A DNA stretch of 64,000 nt from JAYKJB01 sp035284745 [NCBI: Candidatus Sericytochromatia bacterium] (GTDB lineage Bacteria; Cyanobacteriota; Sericytochromatia; S15B-MN24): contig JAYKIL010000008.1 of assembly GCA_035284745.1 (NCBI GenBank), positions 1 to 64,000 on the forward strand, written 5' to 3'. Position numbers and translations under genes: made by a program. Shown here one piece after another: positions 45,805-53,926 of the stretch. Within the stretch, counting starts at the first letter, position 1. Each line of letters starts with the position of its first letter. A model generated the notes under the pieces. The model ran no database searches, was not told the DNA's origin, and saw nothing but the letters and a program-made list of their open reading frames with translations.

Positions 45805-47215
45805 GACCACCCCTCCGGGGCCATATTCTCCCGAGGCCTATCTGGTTCCTCGCGAGATCTTGGCCCGTTATGACGTGCCGGGCCCTCGCTACACCAGTTA
45901 TCCAACGGCTCCCGAGTGGTCTGACGAACTGTCGCCCGAGAATGCGGTGGACATCCTGCGTGAGAACAGCCTGAGTCGCGCGCGAGTTCCCCTGTCCCTC
46001 TATGTTCACATCCCGTTCTGTCACAATTTGTGTTTCTTTTGCGGTTGCAATATGTGGGTGACCCAGAAGCAGGATTTGGTGACGCGTTATTTGAACGCCA
46101 TCGAGACTGAAATCGCGCGGGTGTCCGCCGTGGGTTCGAGTGAGCGCGAAGTGGTGCAGATTCACTGGGGGGGCGGGACTCCGACCTATCTGTCCAGTGA
46201 GCAAATTGAACGCCTGTTCCTTTGCCTAAAGCGGCATTTTAATATTCGCCCCGACGCTGAAATTTCACTCGAACTTCATCCATCTGTCACCAGTTTCGAC
46301 CAATTGGCTACCCTGCGATCATTGGGGTTCAACCGTGTCAGCATGGGGATTCAAGACTTCGATCCTCTGGTGCAAAAGACTGTTAATCGCATCCAGCCCT
46401 TCGAGGTGACCCGTGATTTGATAGCCGAATGTCGACGCCTGAAATTTTTGAGTGTGAATACCGATTTAATGTATGGATTGCCGCATCAGACGCCTGACGG
46501 TTTTGCAGCGACTTTGAAGAAGGTAGAGCAGCTTAACCCTGACCGCTTGGCTTTATTCAATTATGCGCACGTGCCGTGGCTGAAAAAGCATCAAGGGATT
46601 TTCAAGGAAGACACGCTGCCGCGGCCGGATGTGAAGCTGACTTTATTTGAAATGGCGGTTCGTCATTTTATTGAGATGGGTTATCGGTATATTGGAATGG
46701 ACCACTTTGCCCGCGGGGACGATGAATTGACTGTCCATCAGGCGAACGGAACTCTGCGCCGAAATTTCATGGGATACACGACGCATGCGGACTCTGACCT
46801 TTACGCCTTCGGTCCTTCGGCCATCGCAGATTTAGATCGCGCGTATCTTCAGAATGAACGCAACGTCCACGCTTATATTGATCGGATTGAAGCGGGAGGA
46901 TTGCCTACTGTCCGCGGCTTGCGCCTTTCGGATGACGATCGCCTGCGCAGGGATGTGATCAATCGGTTATTCTGTTTGCTGCACGTTAACAAGGGCTTGG
47001 TTGAGACACTTTTTGACATCGAATTCGATTCTGTTTTTGGTTCGGCGCTCGAAAAGTTGGCTCCTTTAGAGCAGGATGGCTTGCTTCGCCTTGAAAAACG
47101 GCATCTGAGGGTGACACCGCGGGGACAAATTTTGCTCAGGAACATCGCCATGGTATTTGATGCCTATCTGGCCCGCACCCCCTTGGAGGGGCGACGATTT
47201 TCTCGCACGGTCTGA
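45797..47215 (+). CDS. hemN: Oxygen-independent coproporphyrinogen III oxidase
   Basis: A radical SAM enzyme that decarboxylates coproporphyrinogen III without oxygen. Cluster ligands are Cys75, Cys79 and Cys82 (FCHNLCFFCGC), followed by GGGTPTYLS, the second SAM region and a C-terminal HemN domain (RGLRLSDDDRLRR). The motif CGCN is that of true HemN rather than the HemW haem chaperone. The ATG at 45797 lies within the hemE stop region; a GTG at 45791 is possible. 472 aa. Confidence 0.95.
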   Translation: MSETTPPGPYSPEAYLVPREILARYDVPGPRYTSYPTAPEWSDELSPENAVDILRENSLSRARVPLSLYVHIPFCHNLCFFCGCNMWVTQKQDLVTRYLNAIETEIARVSAVGSSEREVVQIHWGGGTPTYLSSEQIERLFLCLKRHFNIRPDAEISLELHPSVTSFDQLATLRSLGFNRVSMGIQDFDPLVQKTVNRIQPFEVTRDLIAECRRLKFLSVNTDLMYGLPHQTPDGFAATLKKVEQLNPDRLALFNYAHVPWLKKHQGIFKEDTLPRPDVKLTLFEMAVRHFIEMGYRYIGMDHFARGDDELTVHQANGTLRRNFMGYTTHADSDLYAFGPSAIADLDRAYLQNERNVHAYIDRIEAGGLPTVRGLRLSDDDRLRRDVINRLFCLLHVNKGLVETLFDIEFDSVFGSALEKLAPLEQDGLLRLEKRHLRVTPRGQILLRNIAMVFDAYLARTPLEGRRFSRTV

Positions 47216-47235
47216 GGGGGATACAAGGAGGTTCT

Positions 47236-47664
47236 ATGCTGTGGCTGAAGGCGTTTCACGTGGTCGCTATCATTGCCTGGATGGCTGGCATGCTTTACAT
47301 CTGGCGCCTGTATGTTTACCACGCCATGGAAGAGGAACAAGTGGTGATGGACCGTCTCGCGATTATGGAGCGAAGACTGCTGAATTACATCACGACTCCC
47401 GCAATGCTTCTCTCTTTGCTGACGGGAGTGGGGTTGTTGGCCCAGATGCCAGCCTATTATATGAGCCAGCCGTGGATGCACCTGAAGCTCACTTTACTGC
47501 TTGGAATGTTTGCGAGCCACGGGATCGCCTCCGCACATCGCAAGAAACTCCTGGTGAATCCACGGGTGAAAAGTCACGTTTTCTACCGCGTGATGAATGA
47601 GGTCCCGACCGTTCTGATGATAGGTATTGTTTTCGCTGTCATTGTTCGTCCGTGGGCACGCTAA
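47236..47664 (+). CDS. hemJ: HemJ-type protoporphyrinogen IX oxidase
   Basis: A small four-helix membrane protein that oxidises protoporphyrinogen IX in lineages lacking HemG/HemY. It shows the HemJ features: WLKAFHVVAIIAWMAGMLYIWRL at the N terminus with the conserved His, the MERRLLNYITTPAM segment, and the final conserved region RVMNEVPTVLMIGIV. 142 aa is standard. A GGAGG site precedes the ATG and hemN lies 20 bp upstream. Confidence 0.93.
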   Translation: MLWLKAFHVVAIIAWMAGMLYIWRLYVYHAMEEEQVVMDRLAIMERRLLNYITTPAMLLSLLTGVGLLAQMPAYYMSQPWMHLKLTLLLGMFASHGIASAHRKKLLVNPRVKSHVFYRVMNEVPTVLMIGIVFAVIVRPWAR

Positions 47665-47687
47665 CACTTGACCCCGTGCGCCTCGGC

Positions 47688-47716
47688 TTGTTCGCCTTGG
47701 GGACATTTGTTAAAAT
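47688..47716 (+). promoter_or_regulatory. Sigma-70-type promoter for hemA
   Basis: TTGTTC (47688-47693), 17-bp spacer and TAAAAT (47711-47716) lie between hemJ and hemA. Transcription from here gives a leader of ~105 nt before the hemA ATG, long enough to hold a regulatory structure, though I see no known riboswitch. Confidence 0.5.
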
Positions 47717-47828
47717 ATTATTAGCCTGTTTTGAGAAAAAAGCCGGATTGTGAGCGCGTAGATGCTGAGTGGTCTGACAAGACGTCAGGGAAGCGCAGTA
47801 TTCGCTCGAGGGCTTTAAGGGTCTTTTC

Positions 47829-49166
47829 ATGCACGTCGTCCTGCTTGGGACCAGCCACCAGACTGCCAGCGTAGAAATTCGCGAGAAACTGAGCTTTTCC
47901 GACCGCCATGTGTCTGGGGCCGTTTTGCGAATGCTTGAATTGCCGGGCATTCTTGAGGGCGTTATTCTGTCCACGTGTAACCGGACCGAATTATACGCCG
48001 TAACCCCTGATCCGGAGCGGGCGCGTGAGGTGCTTTCAGAGTTTTGGCGCACAGAAAAACAAGTAGATCCTGCTTTGCTGGTGGAGTACGGATATTTTTA
48101 TGTGCACGAAGAAGCCATTCGTCATCTTCATCGTGTGGCCACCGGAATTGACTCGCTCATCGTGGGCGAGGGGCAAATTCTGGCGCAAGTCAAGGCAGCG
48201 TTGGCGGAGTCCCAACAGGTTGATGCTGCCGGCCAGTACCTTGAGTCGCTGTTTCAACAGGCTATCAGAGTGGGAAAACGCGTTCGAAGTGAGACGAATA
48301 TCGGCAGGGGGTCTGTTTCGGTGAGTTCTGCTGCGGTCGAAGTGGCCGCAGAGTATCTCGGGGATCTGCAAGCACGAATCGTTCTGATATACGGCGCTGG
48401 CAAGATGAGTTCTCATACTATTAAGGCGCTGATCGGGCGTGGGGCAAAACACGTTTATATCGTCAATCGGACTTTTGAACGAGCGCAAGAGGCCGCGCGG
48501 CGGCTGGGCTGCGAGGCTCTCTCATTGGAGGATGGCCGGATGCTGCACGCGGTGGCAGATGTCATTATCTGCTGTACCTCAGCCCCGCATTACCTGCTTC
48601 ATCCGGGAAACTACCCTGCTGTGCCGGGACGGTCTCGTCTGTTGATTGATATTGCCGTCCCGCGGAACATCGATCCGGCACTGGCTGAGATGTCGGGGGT
48701 CCGGGTGATCGATTTGGATGGTTTGGAGGCCGTGGCGCGCCATAACCGTGAGGAAAGGGCCAACCTGATCGTAGATGCGGAGCTGATGATTGAGCACCAA
48801 GTGCGTGACTTTATTGCGCGGCTGGCCTCGTTCGAGGTGGTGCCGACCATCCAATCGTTTCACGAGCACCTCGAGCGCACGGCGGCAGAGGAGATGGTGA
48901 GTTTTTTCGAACGCCATCAAAATTTGCTGCAGAGGGATCCCCGTGCAGCGATCGAACGCTTCGCTCATCAATTGATGGGGCGGGTGAGTCATTTGCCGGT
49001 GGCGCGCCTGAAGAACTTGGACGGGGTTGAGCAGACCGGGCACGCGGCCGCTTTGGCGCGCCTTTTCGATCTAGAAGTTGAAGACGCCACTCAGCGATAT
49101 CTTCGAAAGCGGTTGCCTCAAAGCCAAAGAGTGCGACCTCTGTTAGAGGACGCGCTTCTTGATTGA
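47829..49166 (+). CDS. hemA: Glutamyl-tRNA reductase
   Basis: First committed enzyme of the C5 route, reducing glutamyl-tRNA to glutamate semialdehyde. The active-site cysteine is Cys50 in STCNRTELYA; other family motifs are GIDSLIVGEGQILAQVK and the NADPH fold IVLIYGAGKMSSHTIKAL. 445 aa is normal. The C terminus overlaps hemC by 8 nt. Confidence 0.97.
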   Translation: MHVVLLGTSHQTASVEIREKLSFSDRHVSGAVLRMLELPGILEGVILSTCNRTELYAVTPDPERAREVLSEFWRTEKQVDPALLVEYGYFYVHEEAIRHLHRVATGIDSLIVGEGQILAQVKAALAESQQVDAAGQYLESLFQQAIRVGKRVRSETNIGRGSVSVSSAAVEVAAEYLGDLQARIVLIYGAGKMSSHTIKALIGRGAKHVYIVNRTFERAQEAARRLGCEALSLEDGRMLHAVADVIICCTSAPHYLLHPGNYPAVPGRSRLLIDIAVPRNIDPALAEMSGVRVIDLDGLEAVARHNREERANLIVDAELMIEHQVRDFIARLASFEVVPTIQSFHEHLERTAAEEMVSFFERHQNLLQRDPRAAIERFAHQLMGRVSHLPVARLKNLDGVEQTGHAAALARLFDLEVEDATQRYLRKRLPQSQRVRPLLEDALLD

Positions 49167-50103
49167 AGTTTCGCGACGATTGCGATTCGGAACTCGCGGA
49201 AGCCCACTGGCCCTCTGGCAGACTGAGCACGTATGCGAGCGTTTGCGCGAAACGTTTCCTGCTTTGTCCATCGAAACCGTCGTCATAAAGACCTCGGGCG
49301 ACAAAATTCTCGACGTGCCATTGGCTCGCATCGGAGACAGGGGCCTCTTCGTCAAGGAAATTGAGCAGGCGTTGCTGGCGAACGAAATTGATGTGGCGGT
49401 TCATTCTTTGAAAGACCTGCCGACGCACACGCCTCCGGGGCTGATGATTGGGGCCGTGATGGAACGGGAGGATCCACGAGATTGCCTGATCAGTGAACGC
49501 TACGCTTGTCTGGCCAAAATGCCTCCGGGGGCTGTCGTGGGAACGAGTAGTTTGCGTCGTCGAGCGCAATTGCAGCGGGCATATCCAGCTTTGCGTTTCG
49601 AGGATGTGCGAGGTAACCTACAAACCCGGCTCGCCAAATTAGACAACGGGCATTACGATGCCCTCATTTTGGCCGTGGCGGGACTCAAAAGGTTGGGTTT
49701 TGAGGGGCGTATTCGCGAAATAATCTCCCCTTCGATCTGTCTACCGGCTGTCGGACAGGGTGTTTTGGCCGTCGAGTGTCGCGCCGAGGACATCGCAGTG
49801 CTGGATTATCTGGCTCCTTTAGAAAACGCGGCGACGCGGGCGTGTGTGACGGCTGAACGCTCTTTTCTTTCGTCGTTAGAGGGGGGCTGTCAGGTTCCTA
49901 TTGGGGCCCACGCACGCCTTGAGGGGGACGTGATCCATCTGGAAGGACTGGTCGCAGCCTTGGCTGGAAATCCTTGTTTGCGTGATAGGGCGCGGGCACC
50001 CGCCGCTTCGGCCGTCGTGTTGGGAGAGACGCTGGCCCACACCATGAAGGTTCACGGCGCCGAGAAAATTCTGCAGGACGCGCGCGATGAATTCGGCGGC
50101 TAA
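49159..50103 (+). CDS. hemC: Porphobilinogen deaminase (hydroxymethylbilane synthase)
   Basis: Polymerises four porphobilinogens. The dipyrromethane cofactor is expected on Cys244 (EGGCQVPIGAHA). Other motifs: RFGTRGSPLALWQTEHV, VHSLKDLPTHTPPGL and RGNLQTRLAKL. The start is a TTG inside the hemA stop region with AGAGGA 8 nt upstream. 314 aa. Confidence 0.97.
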   Translation: MIEVSRRLRFGTRGSPLALWQTEHVCERLRETFPALSIETVVIKTSGDKILDVPLARIGDRGLFVKEIEQALLANEIDVAVHSLKDLPTHTPPGLMIGAVMEREDPRDCLISERYACLAKMPPGAVVGTSSLRRRAQLQRAYPALRFEDVRGNLQTRLAKLDNGHYDALILAVAGLKRLGFEGRIREIISPSICLPAVGQGVLAVECRAEDIAVLDYLAPLENAATRACVTAERSFLSSLEGGCQVPIGAHARLEGDVIHLEGLVAALAGNPCLRDRARAPAASAVVLGETLAHTMKVHGAEKILQDARDEFGG

Positions 50104-50851
50104 GGCGCTGCGTGGTCTCCGCCTGTGGGTCACTCGCCCGCTCGAACAGTCAAAGGAATGGACTGAGGCGTGTCGGCGGGTCGGGGCTTCTCCCTTTGTT
50201 TTGCCGTGCGTGGCCATCACCCCCGTGGCGGATCCTCAGCAATGGGTCGCCGCCGAACACGCTTTGGAAACTGCGGACTTGCTGGTATTAACGAGCCCGA
50301 CCGTGGTACGCCTGGTGGCTGCTCCTTTGGCCCATCGCGCCCGATCACCGTTTTTACAGGTCGCTGCTGTGGGGCCGGGAACAGCCGAAATGGCGAGGGC
50401 GGCTGGACTCCGTGTCACCTTGGTGCCTGAAAGGGCAGACGCTTCGGGTCTTGCGAAAGCCCTCCAGCGGGCGATGCCGTTGGCGGGACGCCGCGTTTTT
50501 TTACCCCAAGGCGACCACGCCTCTCCCGATCTCATCCGGCGTCTCCAGCAGTCGGGAGCCATGGTGACAGCACCTGTGCTCTATTACAATCAGGCCCCCG
50601 AGGATCTGCCCCAGCGCTTGCGAGAGGCGCTCCAAGAACGCTCGCCAGATTGGATTCTGGTCGCCAGTGGTTCGGCTTTCTCCCATCTGCTACAGGCGTG
50701 GCCGCCCGAGAATACGCCTTGGCCTCGTCTGGCTTCCATCGGACCACGGACTACCGAAATCTTGCGCGCGGCCGGATTTCCGCCTGCGGCCGAGGCATCC
50801 GTTCCCACCATCGATGCGCTGTTGGCCGCAATGGCCTCAGCCGAGCCCTAG
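50087..50851 (+). CDS. hemD: Uroporphyrinogen-III synthase
   Basis: Cyclises hydroxymethylbilane with inversion of ring D. The family is weakly conserved, but the two-lobe pattern is visible: LRLWVTRPLEQSKEW at the start, LVLTSPTVVRLV, the linker VLYYNQAPEDLPQRL and DWILVASGSAFSHLL in the second lobe. Position directly overlapping hemC by 17 nt makes the call firm. 254 aa. Confidence 0.92.
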   Translation: MNSAAKALRGLRLWVTRPLEQSKEWTEACRRVGASPFVLPCVAITPVADPQQWVAAEHALETADLLVLTSPTVVRLVAAPLAHRARSPFLQVAAVGPGTAEMARAAGLRVTLVPERADASGLAKALQRAMPLAGRRVFLPQGDHASPDLIRRLQQSGAMVTAPVLYYNQAPEDLPQRLREALQERSPDWILVASGSAFSHLLQAWPPENTPWPRLASIGPRTTEILRAAGFPPAAEASVPTIDALLAAMASAEP

Positions 50852-51447
50852 AAGGGCCGGTTTTGGCGAAGTTGGCGGTTGTTGCGATCCAATTTCTCTT
50901 CGATCCGCGTCATTTGCTCCATTAACAATGCATTGGTGCGCTTCACATCGCCTATCTCAACCAGCAAAGCGGTCAGTAACCTTTTGACATCTACAGGGCC
51001 CGGAATTCCGCGTAGGGGCGCCGGCAGAGCGTCTTCAGCCGCTAGGTCATACCAGGCCTGCAATTTTTCATCCGGCCTTTTGATGACCAATTCCCCGTGT
51101 ATCTCGTCTTCAGGTGCGTCTGGTAACGAGCGTTCTACCTCAGCAATCAGGCTTTCCAAGTCGTCGAGGCCCTCTAGCGAGGATGGGAGTTCCCCTGCGA
51201 ATGAACGGGGTGGTGGGGACGCGCCACGGCGGGAGGACGTGGTCGCCGCAATAACATCTTCAGCGTCTTTGTCCTCCGACGAGAGGCCTTCCTCTCGTCT
51301 TGAACGCTGTTTAGCCTCAAGCCGCGCTTGAGCGGCAGCCTGCGCGGCTTCCAACGCGAGGCGCATCGCTTCGAGAGGGGAAGATGCGTCAAATGCTTCG
51401 GCACTGAACGTTTGTGAGTCAGAGGATGTTTCATCCGCAGGCTGCAT
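50848..51447 (-). CDS. Acidic protein with C-terminal coiled coil, unknown function, 199 aa
   Basis: The first ~140 residues are acidic and Ser/Ala-rich, probably disordered apart from a helical stretch (AMRLALEAAQAAAQARLEAKQ). The C-terminal ~40 residues form a coiled coil (LLVEIGDVKRTNALLMEQM). No family recognised. The ATG at 51447 has GAGGAAA upstream. It follows the TPR protein gene by 44 bp and is probably co-transcribed with it; it converges with hemD, overlapping 4 nt. Confidence 0.65.
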   Translation of the reverse strand: MQPADETSSDSQTFSAEAFDASSPLEAMRLALEAAQAAAQARLEAKQRSRREEGLSSEDKDAEDVIAATTSSRRGASPPPRSFAGELPSSLEGLDDLESLIAEVERSLPDAPEDEIHGELVIKRPDEKLQAWYDLAAEDALPAPLRGIPGPVDVKRLLTALLVEIGDVKRTNALLMEQMTRIEEKLDRNNRQLRQNRPF

Positions 51448-51491
51448 CGTTTTTTCCTCGTACAAACAACAGATAATCCCACAAAGATGGG

Positions 51492-52646
51492 CTAGTCTCC
51501 ATCCCAAATTGCAAGGCGCTCTCGCGCTCTTTGCGCGCGACTGTCCGAAAAATTTTTTCGGGCGTCGTGCACCCGAAGATAGACGCGATAGTGTTTCAGC
51601 GCTTTCGTTTGATCACCCAAACGATCATAGGTGCTCGCAAGAAGCCAGCGCGTCTCTTGCTCATCGGGACGCGCCGCGATGATGCGGTTCAAGTTATTCA
51701 GCGCCGATTCAATTTTTCCCCTGCGAAGATCCTCACGCGCTTGTCCGAGTTTGAGCCCCTGGTCGGCCGTCAGCGGGAATGCCGCCACGGAAAGAACCTC
51801 ATCTTCCGGGGATTTGACGGGGCTTGCATACTCTTGTCGAGGCAGAACAATAAGAAGGACAAAAACGCATACAACCCCACCAATGATGGCACCCGCCAGC
51901 CAATCAGGATGAGCCAATAGACGTTGTCTAATGCTTCGGTGGGATGAAAGGGTGTCAGGGGCCTCCTGCTCGTCGGTATCCAGTGCCCTTCGCAGAAGCC
52001 ACGCCGGAACTTTGGCCGGGGGCCCGGCCGCTGCGCTGATGTGGCTTTGCACGCGCACCGCTATTCCCTCGTTTTTCCAAGGCCACCATGTCAGTCCGGC
52101 GCGGTCCAAGGAGCGCTTCACTTCTTCCTCCCCTTGGCTGAATTCTTCTTCGCCAAGCCCGGATTGACTCAGCGCGAGGGAACGCTCGCTCACCCGACAC
52201 GACAGCCGGAACACCATTTTTGCGGCGTCAGAGGCGTTTTCAAGACCTGCCAGCAGCGAAATGCGCCCCCACGCCTCTTGATAGTACGTCGTCTTTATTT
52301 CCTGAAGTGTCAATGTGAGCCATCCCGAGAGGTCTTCGTGCCCCAAAGATTCGGGCAGACGGCGCCTTAATTGGGCGACCGTCCAACGGAACAGAGCGAT
52401 GGCCTCGTGACAGGCATCCGGGGATTCTACGGGCTCTAGAGCCTGCGATGCCAAGGTATGTAAAACACACGCATATCCCCTGCGAGACACTCTGCATTGG
52501 GTCTCGCAGGTTTCTGCGACAGCCGGGAGTAGAAGCCCTCCGTATGAGGTTAAGAAGTCCGCCCAACCGGGCTCATCGAGCTTTAACACGGTTTCAGAGA
52601 ACGCCGCGTCAGACTGTTGTTTGTGTCCAGAATCGAAAGGAGTCAT
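51492..52646 (-). CDS. Membrane protein with C-terminal TPR-like region, 384 aa
   Basis: A ~230-residue N-terminal cytoplasmic part of helices with several cysteines, then one membrane helix (WLAGAIIGGVVCVFVLLIVLP, ~250-270), then a ~110-residue part with two TPR-like helix pairs (GKIESALNNLNRIIAARPDEQ, RLGDQTKALKHYRVYLRVH). The build resembles proteins that link a cytoplasmic partner to an envelope complex. No family recognised for the N-terminal part. ATG 52646 has no ribosome site but a -10 box 7 nt upstream (see that entry). Confidence 0.68.
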   Translation of the reverse strand: MTPFDSGHKQQSDAAFSETVLKLDEPGWADFLTSYGGLLLPAVAETCETQCRVSRRGYACVLHTLASQALEPVESPDACHEAIALFRWTVAQLRRRLPESLGHEDLSGWLTLTLQEIKTTYYQEAWGRISLLAGLENASDAAKMVFRLSCRVSERSLALSQSGLGEEEFSQGEEEVKRSLDRAGLTWWPWKNEGIAVRVQSHISAAAGPPAKVPAWLLRRALDTDEQEAPDTLSSHRSIRQRLLAHPDWLAGAIIGGVVCVFVLLIVLPRQEYASPVKSPEDEVLSVAAFPLTADQGLKLGQAREDLRRGKIESALNNLNRIIAARPDEQETRWLLASTYDRLGDQTKALKHYRVYLRVHDARKNFSDSRAQRARERLAIWDGD

Positions 52647-52653
52647 AAGGCAG

Positions 52654-52659
52654 ATTATA
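52654..52659 (-). promoter_or_regulatory. -10 box placed for a leaderless transcript
   Basis: TATAAT on the minus strand ends 7 nt before the ATG at 52646. Initiation at the usual distance would fall on or next to the start codon, and no Shine-Dalgarno sequence is present, so the TPR protein may be translated from a leaderless mRNA. No clear -35 box is seen. Confidence 0.4.
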
Positions 52660-52722
52660 GCGGACATCGACTTGTTATATCCCTTGCGCGTGGCCCGCGG
52701 CCTTGGTATGATCGACACGCTT

Positions 52723-52804
52723 GGAGGGTGTCCGGGTGGTTAGGAAGCGCACTCGAAATGCGTTGCCCCGCAAGGGGTTGTGAGTTCGAATCTCATGCCC
52801 TCCG
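52723..52804 (+). tRNA. tRNA-Ser (CGA)
   Basis: Type II tRNA with a long variable arm (CCCC GCAA GGGG). Acceptor GGAGGGT pairs with GCCCTCC, anticodon stem GCGCA/TGCGT with loop CTCGAAA gives anticodon CGA (codon TCG, Ser), T loop TTCGAAT. Discriminator G52804; no CCA encoded. A strong terminator follows at 52831. Confidence 0.95.
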
Positions 52805-52830
52805 CTTTTGTTAGAAAAACAAGCCGCAAC

Positions 52831-52868
52831 GCTGACTTCAGATTGGTTTGAAGTCAGCATTTTTTTTG
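52831..52868 (+). terminator. Rho-independent terminator of tRNA-Ser
   Basis: A perfect 10-bp stem GCTGACTTCA/TGAAGTCAGC with an 8-nt loop, then A and a run of eight T. Confidence 0.93.
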
Positions 52869-53032
52869 AGGGCAGCCGCAGGCGGGAGCATCCGATTCTC
52901 TCGCCTCTGTCCGCTTGCTCCTCAATTTATATGCTTATTAGTGTCTGCTTAACTTCCGGGACGGGCCTCACGGGCACAAAAGGGCCACACTCAGCGATAA
53001 CATCGGTACCCCCTGTTTGAGGAGATTCTTGG

Positions 53033-53788
53033 GTGATGCCTGTATCGCAGACCATGCCAGCGGCGACGTACTCTATCCTACCGGCCACTCCTCGCCGTTC
53101 TCTTTTTGATCGGTTGTCGGATTGGTTGAGGAGAGGCCGGAATAGCAAGCCTGCTCCGGAGACTGCACCCTCAATGCCATTAGATTCGTACGTTGGAGCG
53201 CCCGGGGTTTCTCCGTTTCCCCCGCCAGTGCCGCCGCCTCCTCCTCCGCCTCCACCCCCTCCGCCGTCATTGTCGGTTCCCAGCGCACCCATAATGGGGC
53301 CCTCTCAGCTTCCAAGCGGCGTCTACCCCTTTCAGCCCGGATTTTCCTCGCCTCCCCCATTCCAGCCCCCGCTTTCGGGTTACCCCGGGGCCTACCCGCA
53401 ACCACAAGTTCCGGGTCCGGGTGGCATCCCTGGAGCGATTCCCCCTGGCACCAGCCCATTTGCGCTCGCGATTGGTTTGTTTGCAGGGCTTGTAAGTCTT
53501 TTTAAACGTCCTTCGGAGCCTGGGGCGCTTCCAATCCCTTCTGCGCCGCCGCTGCCCAGGGCGGATTGGTCGATCGACTTGACATCTGGCCCTTCTTCTC
53601 CGTCGCGCCAACCTTCTGATGGCAGATCTGATTCGATTTCAAACCCGCCCAGACAGGCCCCTGCGGAGCGGGGTGACACCCGAACGCCAACACCACGTTC
53701 CGCATCCCGTCGGGGGCCCATTAATCGCATCGATCAATATGCGGGAGATGATCGTCCGGGTGCCCGGGGCCGTGCCAGTCTGAGATAA
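53033..53788 (+). CDS. Proline-rich protein with polyproline tract, 251 aa
   Basis: The start GTG (53033) has GAGGAG 8 nt upstream. Residues ~1-45 are basic, then comes a tract of about fifteen prolines (PPPVPPPPPP...), a Pro/Gly/Tyr-rich region, one hydrophobic segment near 143-157 (FALAIGLFAGLVSLF), and a basic, polar tail. Composition suggests a largely disordered protein tethered to a membrane. No family recognised. Translation of the tract would need elongation factor P. Confidence 0.6.
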   Translation: MMPVSQTMPAATYSILPATPRRSLFDRLSDWLRRGRNSKPAPETAPSMPLDSYVGAPGVSPFPPPVPPPPPPPPPPPPSLSVPSAPIMGPSQLPSGVYPFQPGFSSPPPFQPPLSGYPGAYPQPQVPGPGGIPGAIPPGTSPFALAIGLFAGLVSLFKRPSEPGALPIPSAPPLPRADWSIDLTSGPSSPSRQPSDGRSDSISNPPRQAPAERGDTRTPTPRSASRRGPINRIDQYAGDDRPGARGRASLR

Positions 53789-53876
53789 GCGAAGAACACG
53801 CGCTGCCGTTACGTGAGGAGGGTACATCTCGCAAGGACGGGGGGGCTGTGAAGCGCGCTCTGTGTCGATATAAGGG

Positions 53877-53912
53877 AAAGCCCCGCTCTCTTGTTGGAGA
53901 ACGGGGCTTTTT
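53877..53912. terminator. Bidirectional terminator between convergent genes
   Basis: AAAGCCCCG-CTCTC / GGAGA-A-CGGGGCTTT with T-runs on both strands' 3' sides lies between the polyproline gene (+) and the EF-hand gene (-), and can stop transcription of both. Confidence 0.85.
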
Positions 53913-53926
53913 GAATCTCCGGTTAG

